A stretch of DNA of 11,739 bases, from positions 1 to 11,739 of the forward strand of contig JAHEFC010000089.1 of assembly GCA_024640385.1 (NCBI GenBank), written 5' to 3'. Shown here one piece after another: positions 5,770-11,739 of this stretch; the first letter of the stretch is position 1; each line of letters opens with the position of its first letter. The notes beneath the pieces were generated by a model that was given only the letters and a program-made list of their open reading frames with translations, was not told the origin of the DNA and did no database searches. The stretch is from Sphingobacteriales bacterium. GTDB lineage: Bacteria; Bacteroidota; Bacteroidia; Chitinophagales; Chitinophagaceae. A program made the translations under genes and the position numbers.

Positions 5770-6222
5770 TCATGATAGTTCCAGGATCTCCATGGTTTGT
5801 TTAGTGAACTGAACGGCATCGCCCTTCTTTTTACCCATTACAGACAATGCCAGGGGAGCATTGGGCGAGATCACAAAAACATTGGTTCCCTCCACAGACA
5901 TTTTACCCAATCCGCCGAGGATGAAGAAATCCATCTCAGGGCAGCGAATAAAACTACCAGCCCTGACGGTGTCGTGATCGCCCGTTATATCCACTTCCAT
6001 CATGGCAGCAAGCTCTTTCCTGTTTTCAGCCAATTGCCGGGCCAGCATATCCTTTTCCAACTGGTTCATCGCCCTGGCGGTTTCATATTTATCACCTGCA
6101 CTGCTCTTGGTCTCTTCGTTCGCAGCCGATTGTGCATTGGCCATGGCTGTGATAAGACCCGCTATACGGTCCTGAATGATCGAGATACATTTTTCTTTGA
6201 GATCTGACTTGTTGGGCATCAT
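5770..6222 (-). CDS. GreA/GreB-like transcript-cleavage factor family protein
   Basis: A 150-residue protein with Gre architecture. Residues 5-75 are predicted helical and rich in Ala, Glu and Lys, like the Gre coiled-coil finger. Residues 85-150 match the C-terminal FKBP-like domain (VRAGSFI, then ISPNAPLALSVMGKKKGDAV, close to the Gre 'ISP.SPL...GKK.GD' signature). The segment SSAGDKYETARAM (40-52) contains Asp44 and Glu47 in a D-x-x-E arrangement, comparable to GDLKEN of E. coli GreA, whose Asp41 and Glu44 coordinate catalytic Mg2+ at the RNA polymerase secondary channel. Homologues are often left as hypothetical or mislabelled. ATG at 6220-6222 or 6217-6219 is preferred over 6279, which would overlap the upstream gene. 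It lies 46 nt after the DUF2911 gene. Confidence 0.75.
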   Translation of the reverse strand: MMPNKSDLKEKCISIIQDRIAGLITAMANAQSAANEETKSSAGDKYETARAMNQLEKDMLARQLAENRKELAAMMEVDITGDHDTVRAGSFIRCPEMDFFILGGLGKMSVEGTNVFVISPNAPLALSVMGKKKGDAVQFTKQTMEILELS

Positions 6223-6268
6223 GAAGGGTGAAAGTAATCTAGTTATCCTTACCAAACCGAGATAGTTC

Positions 6269-6844
6269 TCATAATGCAACAGGCACCTTGATTACTTTAT
6301 TTTCCCAACTGAATCTTACCTGGCCCTGATTTTTACCCGTTTCCACTACCTCGTAAGTGAGGCGTTGTACCATTTTTGCCGGCGCAACAGGAACGATATC
6401 AACCCTGAGTACATCATCTTTCTGATCATACTCATCGGCAAGATGCTGGTCGAAATTCTTATTCAGGATAACCGTGAATTTCTCCTGGTGCGGGATAAGA
6501 AAAAAACCATAAGTACCCGCTTCTATCTTTTTACCTGCAAAGGTCACCGCCTTGCTGAAACTGATCTTGGTGGCATTATGCGCACCTGCACTCCATACCT
6601 GGTCGTAGGCAACAAGTCCTCCCCATATGGTTCTGCCCCTTACACCCGGCGATCCGTATTCGATATGCACATGTGCATCCCCGATGTTGGCCATCGCCAC
6701 CCGGTGAGGGCTTGATTTCAAAGTGTCCTTGGCAATAAGCCCGGCATTCACCGAATCAGCATATCCGGCAGCTCCATGGTTCTCATGTTGTGCATATACA
6801 GAAAAAGAAAGCAGTAACGCAGATATTAAGATGAAGTATTTCAT
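6269..6844 (-). CDS. Secreted DUF2911 family protein
   Basis: A 191-residue exported protein. The ATG at 6842-6844 is chosen because MKYFILISALLLSFSVYAQ is a Sec signal peptide; upstream ATGs would bury it. The mature N-terminus is His/Gly-rich (HENHGAAG) and may bind metal. The DUF2911 core runs from about 45 to 155, with SPHRVAMANIGDAHVHIEYG, GVRGRTIWGGLV (68-79), VWSAGAHNATKISFS (83-97), AGTYGFFLIP (109-118) and FTVILNK (123-129). The family is common in Bacteroidota and has no established biochemical function. The start lies one base after the stop of the amidohydrolase, so the two are almost certainly translated from one message. Confidence 0.9.
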   Translation of the reverse strand: MKYFILISALLLSFSVYAQHENHGAAGYADSVNAGLIAKDTLKSSPHRVAMANIGDAHVHIEYGSPGVRGRTIWGGLVAYDQVWSAGAHNATKISFSKAVTFAGKKIEAGTYGFFLIPHQEKFTVILNKNFDQHLADEYDQKDDVLRVDIVPVAPAKMVQRLTYEVVETGKNQGQVRFSWENKVIKVPVAL

Positions 6845-6845
6845 A

Positions 6846-8543
6846 TCAGTTCTTATTTTCATAAAGGATCTTCCCACCTACGATCGTCATCAGCACTTTT
6901 GTTTTGGGAATGTCTTGCTCAGCACAGTTGATCAGGTCGTTGGAAAGCAATACCAGGTCCGCAAACTTCCCTTCCTGTATTGAACCTTTTTGTTTCTCTT
7001 CAAACATGGCCAGTGCATTGGCCATGGTATAGGAATAGATGGCTTCTGCCCTGGTCATTTTTTGGGCAGGATAAAAAGATGAGCCATCTTTCAGCTTACG
7101 TGTTACTGAAGAATAGAAATTGGCAAACGGATCAATATCTTCCACCGGCACATCCGTACCATTATTCACCAGTACGCCTGCATTCATAAAAGCCCTCCAC
7201 ATATAAGCACCGCTTTCTGCCCGCTCCTCCCCCAGTCTTTTTATTACAAATGGTGCATCGGAAGTGCAGTGAATGCCCTGCATGGAAGCAATGATATTCC
7301 ATTCCTTGAACCTGGGGATCTCACTGGGATGCACATGCTGGGCATGTTCTATCCGCCAGCGGTGATCCTTGCTTTTATCCCTTATGATCTGCTCACTGAA
7401 TATATTTATGGTCTCCCTGTTGGCCCTGTCGCCTATAGCATGCACGCACAATTGCAGGTTCTTATCCCAGGCAAAAGCCGCGATCTTGCGCAATTCAGTG
7501 GTGTCGAAAGTATTCTGACCATAAAAATCTTTACGGTCTGAATAGGGTTGCAACAACCAGGCACCGTACGAACCCAGGGCTCCATCCAGTGATACTTTGA
7601 TCGCCTTGACCGTCAGGTGTGCATTACCTGCATCTATGATGGGTAACAGTGAAGCATTGTTCCGGAGCGCGTCATTACGCTCACGTACCATCACCCAGTG
7701 ACGGATACTGAGTTTATTCTGGTCTGCCAGTTCTTTCATCCAGGCTACCTGATCAAACGAGGAGCCTGCATCTACAAAACTGGTCACCCCGTTTCGCAAA
7801 CATTCCTGTTCAGCCAGCGATATACTTTTCTGCCAGTCCGCTTTCCTCTCTTCTATTGGCCTCTTGCTAAGCCAGCTGCCATAGGCGAAACTGACAAGGC
7901 TTTGGGCCCTTTCTTCCAGTACACCCACTATCTTGCCATCTTTGTCTTTCACGATATTACCCCCCGTTGGGTCCGGCGTTTTTTCGGTTATGCCTGCCAG
8001 TTGGATTGCCTTCCCGTTGACATATGAACTATGCCCGCTGGCATGGGTAAGCAGCACCGGGTTATTGGGCGACACCTTGTCCAGGTCCTGGTAATAGGGA
8101 TAACCCAAATAATTTTTCTTTGGCACCCTGTCCCATTTCTCCTGGTGCCATCCCCGGCCCACGATCCAGTCTCCGGGTTTTGCTTTCTCGGCCGCTTCTT
8201 TTACCATGGCCAGAATATCATCCCAGTTCTTTGCCTTCATCAGGTTGAGGCTCACCAGGGACGCACCCATGCCATGGATATGCCCGTGACCCTCAATGAT
8301 CCCTGGCATAAGGAACTGGCCTTTGGCATCGATCTGCTTGGTATTGGCGCCAATATGGTGCTTCAGTTCTTCATTGCTCCCCACAAAAACGATCTTACCG
8401 TCTTTGATCCCAACCGCGTTGGCCTTAGGCCTGGATGGATCCACCGTATATACATTGGCATTCCATATAAGCAGATCCGCTTCCTGTGCCACTGCTCCAA
8501 AACAAATGCAAACAGAAAGAATACTAAGCAACCAATTTTTCAT
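6846..8543 (-). CDS. Secreted amidohydrolase of the YtcJ/NfdA-like (Amidohydrolase_3) group
   Basis: A 565-residue exported metal-dependent hydrolase. The signal peptide is residues 1-20, ending in AVAQ. The small beta-sandwich domain is split between both ends (about 22-80 and 525-565, GKFADLVLLS). The TIM barrel carries the metal sites: GHGHIHG (85-91, His86 and His88), Lys316 in KVSLDGALGS (316-325), which could be the carboxylated bridging lysine, His368 in VHAIGDRAN, His400 and His403 in EHAQHV, and Asp464 in NGTDVPVE. Members cleave C-N bonds of small amides; N-substituted formamide deformylase is one characterised example. The true substrate is unknown. The start lies 3 nt after the xylA stop, and DUF2911 follows after 1 nt. 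Confidence 0.92.
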   Translation of the reverse strand: MKNWLLSILSVCICFGAVAQEADLLIWNANVYTVDPSRPKANAVGIKDGKIVFVGSNEELKHHIGANTKQIDAKGQFLMPGIIEGHGHIHGMGASLVSLNLMKAKNWDDILAMVKEAAEKAKPGDWIVGRGWHQEKWDRVPKKNYLGYPYYQDLDKVSPNNPVLLTHASGHSSYVNGKAIQLAGITEKTPDPTGGNIVKDKDGKIVGVLEERAQSLVSFAYGSWLSKRPIEERKADWQKSISLAEQECLRNGVTSFVDAGSSFDQVAWMKELADQNKLSIRHWVMVRERNDALRNNASLLPIIDAGNAHLTVKAIKVSLDGALGSYGAWLLQPYSDRKDFYGQNTFDTTELRKIAAFAWDKNLQLCVHAIGDRANRETINIFSEQIIRDKSKDHRWRIEHAQHVHPSEIPRFKEWNIIASMQGIHCTSDAPFVIKRLGEERAESGAYMWRAFMNAGVLVNNGTDVPVEDIDPFANFYSSVTRKLKDGSSFYPAQKMTRAEAIYSYTMANALAMFEEKQKGSIQEGKFADLVLLSNDLINCAEQDIPKTKVLMTIVGGKILYENKN

Positions 8544-8546
8544 AGA

Positions 8547-9872
8547 TCAGATATAACTGTTCACGATATTTTCAAGCCATTCCTGCTTACCACTGGTTTG
8601 TTTGGGCTCACCATGACTGATGGCAAAATCCCGAAGGTCTTCCAGTTTCAGTTTACCCTCTTCAAATTCTTTTCCTTTGCCTGAATCGAAAGAGGCATAG
8701 CGGTCTTTCCTGAACTGCTTGTAAGAAGATTTTGCCAGGATGCTTTCCGCTATGATCGCAGAACGCGCAAACGCATCCATACTACCGATATGGGCATGGA
8801 AGATATCTTCAAGGTCAGTAGAATTACGTCTTGTTTTGGCGTCGAAGTTGACACCACCGCCGGCAAATCCACCTGCTTCCAGGATGATCAGCATACATTC
8901 AGTCATTTCGTTCAGGTCCATGGCAAACTGGTCCGTATCCCAGCCATTCTGGGCATCACCCCTGTTGGCATCTATGCTCCCCAGCATGCCCGCATCAGCA
9001 GCGGCTTGTAACTCGTGCTGGAAAGTGTGGCCGGCCAGTGTAGCGTGGTTCACTTCCACATTCAGTTTGAAATCCTTATCCAGGCCATGATGACGTAGAA
9101 AACCAATCACCGTTTCTGCATCAAAATCATACTGGTGTTTGGTTGGTTCGCAGGGCTTGGGTTCAATAAAGAACACACCCTCAAAACCGTTTTTACGTGC
9201 ATAATCCTTGGCCATATGCAGGAAGCGGGCCAGGTGTTCTTTTTCGCGTTTCATATCGGTGTTGAGCAGGGTCAGGTATCCTTCCCTTCCTCCCCAGAAC
9301 ACATAATTCTCTCCGCCCAGTTTGATCGTTGCATCCAATGCGTTCTTGATCTGTGTGCCTGCATAAGCCACTGCCGAAAAATCAGGATTTGTAGATGCTC
9401 CGTTCATGTAACGGGGATTGGAGAATACATTGGCAGTCCCCCATAATAGTTTCACTCCGCTGGCAGATTGTTTTTGCAGTGCATAATCCGTGATCTTCTG
9501 CATACGCAGTTCGTACTCAGCAATATTATGCCCTTCATCTACCAGGTCTATATCATGGAAGCAGTAATAGTCAACACCAAGTTTGGTGAAGAATTCAAAT
9601 GCTGCATCCATTTTATCGTAAGCGCGTTGCATGGGATCAGCGGCCTGGTCCCAGGGAAAATGTTTGGTGCCGGGTCCAAAAGGATCCGCTCCCGTATTAC
9701 AGAACGTATGCCAGTAGCATACGGCAAACTTGAAAAATTCTTTCATGGTGGTCCCGCCGATAGGTCTGCTGGGATCATACCATTTATAAGCTAAGGGATT
9801 GTCTGACTCACGACCTTCAAACCAGATCTGTCCGATACCGGGGAAGTATTCTTTGTTACCAAGAGTGATCAT
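8547..9872 (-). CDS. xylA: Xylose isomerase (class II)
   Basis: A 441-residue D-xylose isomerase (EC 5.3.1.5) that converts D-xylose to D-xylulose in the cytoplasm. All hallmarks are present: FHDIDL with His106 and Asp109, FIEPKP with metal ligand Glu237 and catalytic Lys239, NVEVNH with Glu273 and His276, IDANRGD with Asp301 and Asp306, GWDTD with Asp312 and Asp314, and NFDAK with Asp344. The length of about 440 with the N-terminal extension marks the class II (E. coli-like) type. The start follows a short AT-rich leader. It sits downstream of the GHMP kinase and is tightly coupled to the amidohydrolase (3-nt gap). No xylulokinase gene (xylB) is adjacent within the window. Confidence 0.98.
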   Translation of the reverse strand: MITLGNKEYFPGIGQIWFEGRESDNPLAYKWYDPSRPIGGTTMKEFFKFAVCYWHTFCNTGADPFGPGTKHFPWDQAADPMQRAYDKMDAAFEFFTKLGVDYYCFHDIDLVDEGHNIAEYELRMQKITDYALQKQSASGVKLLWGTANVFSNPRYMNGASTNPDFSAVAYAGTQIKNALDATIKLGGENYVFWGGREGYLTLLNTDMKREKEHLARFLHMAKDYARKNGFEGVFFIEPKPCEPTKHQYDFDAETVIGFLRHHGLDKDFKLNVEVNHATLAGHTFQHELQAAADAGMLGSIDANRGDAQNGWDTDQFAMDLNEMTECMLIILEAGGFAGGGVNFDAKTRRNSTDLEDIFHAHIGSMDAFARSAIIAESILAKSSYKQFRKDRYASFDSGKGKEFEEGKLKLEDLRDFAISHGEPKQTSGKQEWLENIVNSYI

Positions 9873-9980
9873 AAATAAAAAATTAAAAAGTCAAAAGTAA
9901 AAAGTCAAAAATGAGGGCAAAAGTTAGCCAATCCTTTTGACTTTTGCCCGTCAGCTTTTTTAATTTTTACTTCTTAATTT
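9873..9980. repeat. Imperfect inverted repeat in the kinase-xylA spacer
   Basis: The whole 108-nt spacer is repeat-like. A 14-bp unit (AAAAAGTCAAAAGT) is tandemly duplicated at 9885-9912 with one mismatch. GGGCAAAAGT (9915-9924) pairs with ACTTTTGCCC (9940-9949), and the flanks AAAAATTAAAAAGT and ACTTCTTAATTTTT extend the symmetry outward. The outer right arm reaches into the stop codon of the sugar-kinase gene. The spacer could act as a terminator/attenuator hairpin, a dispersed intergenic repeat, or a promoter-carrying element. Confidence 0.7.
9892..9899 (-). promoter_or_regulatory. Candidate -7 promoter box of xylA operon
   Basis: On the minus strand TACTTTTG matches TAnnTTTG exactly. A TTTG lies 18 nt upstream, slightly short of the usual 19-21 nt. 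The box ends 19 nt before the xylA ATG. It lies in the tandem-repeat part of the spacer. Confidence 0.45.
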
Positions 9981-11312
9981 TTAATTTACGTAGTGCCCTC
10001 CATCCGAAGAGCCCTCGAACAGTTTCAGTTCTTTTCCTGTCTCTTCTTCCATGATCCGCCTGATCTCAAGGAGATTCTCAAAACCCTGTTCCGATCCCAC
10101 CATCACCGTGACCGTACCGCCACTCCCACCCCCGCTGATCCGGGCCCCATAGATATCGTTTCCCATCCCACGCCTTTCCCTGACCAGTTCCACGATCCTG
10201 TTGGTGACCGGTTCACCAAGACCTACAGAATTATAACCCTCATGAGAAGCCAGCATCAGCATACCCAGGCTGATCATTGACAGCTCCCTGTCTTCCGCCT
10301 GTTCAATATCTTTCAGCACCCGCTGAAAGGTCCTGATCCGGCTGTTTTCCGCAACAGGATGTAAGGCAGCGTTGTACAGGTGATAAATCGTATCAGGGTC
10401 AACGCTGGTCACCGGGTCGATATGTATCCCGAATTCTTCCAGGAACCGGGAGCCCTTCATGTACTGGGGGATCAATGGTGCATAGTCAGACTGAAATTCG
10501 GCCGGTGAAATATTTGCCCAAAAGCCTCCAAATGGGATAGCAGCCGGATCAAGTAGTTGTTCCTTGGGCACTCCGTTCCGTATCATGGCTACCGTAAATG
10601 CCATAAAAGCAGCTGTTCGCACATCGCCATAAGAAGCTCCGCTCACCGCATGCCTTACACCGCTGTCGAGACCAAAGAACCTGATCCCTTCTGGTATAGC
10701 GATCGGTTCATATATTTCATGGGGCTGACAAATAATTGGAAGAAGATGACCTTCTTTTCCCAGGTTCACAGAAAGCTGGTCCATCAGTCCGCAGGCTGCA
10801 CCTACCACCAGGTTCTCCACTTTCTGGGCCAGCAGGGCCAGTTCAATGGGATCAAGTATTATTCCATAGGCTTTGCAAATGGCATGCATAGTGGCCACTT
10901 CGAGGGAAGCTGAAGAAGATACTCCCTTGCCAATGGGCACATCACTGTTCACCCTGACATGTGCCCCAGAATATTCAAGTCCTTTCTCTTCTTTCAATAC
11001 GGCAAAACATCCTATCACATAAGCTGCCCAGCTACCTCCTGGTTTTGATCTCAACAGGGGGCCTAACTCACGGTATGGTATACCTGAAATTTCCTCCGTA
11101 CGGATCTCAAATACTTCGTCTGCATGCGTAGATTCTACAATAAACCTCTCTCGCCTCTCGCCTCCCGCCTCTATCCTCACAATTGTCCGCTCAGCAATGG
11201 GCATCTGCAGCAACAGCGATCCGCTGTAGTCAGCAATGCCGCCCATCACGTCGAGGCGGCCGGGAGCGATACCAATAAATTCCGAATTTCGGATTCCGGA
11301 TTCCGGATTCAT
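9981..11312 (-). CDS. GHMP sugar kinase, galactokinase/L-arabinokinase-like
   Basis: A 443-residue cytoplasmic GHMP kinase that should phosphorylate the anomeric hydroxyl of a sugar with ATP. Motif 1 is APGRLDVMGGIADYSG (16-31), motif 2 is VPIGKGVSSSASLEVA (125-140, phosphate loop), GLMDQ carries the likely catalytic Asp178, and motif 3 is GARISGGGSGGTV (389-401). In ordinary galactokinases motif 1 reads GEHTDY, with Glu and His contacting galactose. Here it is GGIADY, which from memory is the form in plant L-arabinokinase. Sugar preference is therefore uncertain: galactose from the neighbouring galT, or L-arabinose from the motif. The only reasonable ATG (11310-11312) abuts an inverted repeat that encodes residues 2-12. 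galT ends 51 nt upstream. Confidence 0.85.
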   Translation of the reverse strand: MNPESGIRNSEFIGIAPGRLDVMGGIADYSGSLLLQMPIAERTIVRIEAGGERRERFIVESTHADEVFEIRTEEISGIPYRELGPLLRSKPGGSWAAYVIGCFAVLKEEKGLEYSGAHVRVNSDVPIGKGVSSSASLEVATMHAICKAYGIILDPIELALLAQKVENLVVGAACGLMDQLSVNLGKEGHLLPIICQPHEIYEPIAIPEGIRFFGLDSGVRHAVSGASYGDVRTAAFMAFTVAMIRNGVPKEQLLDPAAIPFGGFWANISPAEFQSDYAPLIPQYMKGSRFLEEFGIHIDPVTSVDPDTIYHLYNAALHPVAENSRIRTFQRVLKDIEQAEDRELSMISLGMLMLASHEGYNSVGLGEPVTNRIVELVRERRGMGNDIYGARISGGGSGGTVTVMVGSEQGFENLLEIRRIMEEETGKELKLFEGSSDGGHYVN

Positions 11313-11362
11313 CTTCTGCTATTTTAAAATAATTCGGAATCCGCAATCCGGAATCCGGAATT
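11278..11362. repeat. 32-bp imperfect inverted repeat spanning the sugar-kinase start
   Basis: The left arm (11278-11309) and right arm (11331-11362) are reverse complements at 28 of 32 positions and are built from repeated ATTCCGG/GGATTCC units. The 21-nt loop contains the 12-bp palindrome TATTTTAAAATA (11320-11331) and the kinase start codon. It fills the galT-kinase spacer and extends 35 nt into the kinase gene. A transcript would fold into a long hairpin with the start codon at the inner edge of one arm. Confidence 0.85.
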
Positions 11363-11363
11363 A

Positions 11364-11739
11364 TCAATGAGTAAACCTCCTCAACTCCGCCGCCTTCTCT
11401 TCCGGCATCGTGTCTGCCATAAAGGTATCTGCACCAGTTTCAGGACCAGCAAGGTATTTCTGCAAGCCAGGCTGGCGCAGGGGAGGACAAATATTCAGAT
11501 GCATATGATAACCCTCATAATTCCCACCATCGACCGGTGCCTGGTCGAATGCCATGATATAAGGAAATTTTGTGTTGAAATTGGCATCGAAGGCCCTGGT
11601 CACACGCTGGTAGATCTCAGCCAGGCCCCGCAATTCTTCATCACTCATCGTGATCAGCGTGGCATGCCTGCTTTTAGGGAAGATATAGGTCTCATAGGCA
11701 AATCTGGCAAAAAATGGAATGAATGCGATCGCATGGTCA
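11364..11739 (-). CDS. galT: Galactose-1-phosphate uridylyltransferase, C-terminal part
   Basis: The frame is open through the right edge (readable from 11738), so the true start is outside; the ATG at 11648 is internal. The visible 124 or so residues match the GalT C-terminal domain: FIPFFARFAYETYIFPKSRH, then KFPYIMAF, YHMHLNICPP, LQKYLAGPETGADTF and the family end PEEKAAELRR. The enzyme exchanges UMP between UDP-glucose and galactose-1-phosphate in the Leloir pathway (EC 2.7.7.12). HMH corresponds to the paired metal-site histidines of E. coli GalT (His296 and His298). The preceding site equivalent to His281 reads Asp (AFDQAP). The HPH active site lies outside the window. The sugar kinase follows downstream after 51 nt of repeat. 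Confidence 0.9.
   Translation of the reverse strand, partial: DHAIAFIPFFARFAYETYIFPKSRHATLITMSDEELRGLAEIYQRVTRAFDANFNTKFPYIMAFDQAPVDGGNYEGYHMHLNICPPLRQPGLQKYLAGPETGADTFMADTMPEEKAAELRRFTH

Noticed and set aside
6223..6279. Longer start for the Gre-like gene
   Set aside because: It overlaps the DUF2911 gene and adds residues not expected before the coiled-coil finger.
8031..8684. A 217-codon plus-strand ORF
   Set aside because: It is antisense to the amidohydrolase and the end of xylA, both of which have full catalytic motifs. It has no recognisable domain.
9873..11363. The kinase gene as cargo of a composite mobile unit flanked by repeats
   Set aside because: The two flanking repeats differ in sequence, no transposase is present, and the galT-kinase order is a normal metabolic arrangement.
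1..11739. CRISPR array, toxin-antitoxin, phage or other defence genes
   Set aside because: No regularly spaced repeats, no Cas, nuclease or phage-like proteins, and no small paired ORFs with toxin features were seen on either strand.

Overview
The window looks like a chromosomal stretch from a member of the Bacteroidota, most likely a Chitinophagaceae-type soil or plant-associated bacterium. I infer this from the absence of Shine-Dalgarno sequences before almost every start, the TAnnTTTG-type -7 promoter boxes, the lipoproteins with short Bacteroidota-style lipoboxes, and the protein families present (DUF2911, a YtcJ-like secreted amidohydrolase, a short Gre-like factor, class II xylose isomerase). 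No genus can be fixed by eye.

Left part (1-3861): everything is on the minus strand. The window opens inside a membrane-anchored protein that resembles the start of a Bacteroidota c-type cytochrome. It is followed by an orphan lipoprotein (357-1352), a gene-poor stretch of about 470 nt with several hairpins and a partial tRNA-Leu copy, an intact tRNA-Leu(CAG) with its own promoter and terminator, a monohaem cytochrome c lipoprotein, and a GT1/MGT-type glycosyltransferase that is probably co-transcribed with the cytochrome.

Middle (3862-5769): a divergent spacer leads to two plus-strand genes, a small outer-membrane beta-barrel protein and a Gfo/Idh/MocA oxidoreductase. Each has the identical octamer TACCTTTG just ahead of its start.

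Right part (5770-11739): a minus-strand run reads, in transcription order, galT (cut by the window edge), a galactokinase/L-arabinokinase-like GHMP sugar kinase, xylA, a secreted amidohydrolase, a secreted DUF2911 protein and a Gre-like factor. galT and the kinase suggest a Leloir-type route for activating galactose or a related sugar, and xylA feeds D-xylose into D-xylulose. xylA, the amidohydrolase and DUF2911 are packed with gaps of 3 and 1 nt. No xylB, transporter or sugar regulator is visible here.

The most unusual material is non-coding. Both spacers around the sugar kinase consist of imperfect inverted repeats. One runs into the kinase gene and encodes its residues 2-12 right after the start codon, and the other overlaps its stop codon and carries a plausible xylA promoter. 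I see no defence system, CRISPR array, transposase or integrase, and nothing that amounts to a clear new multi-gene system.
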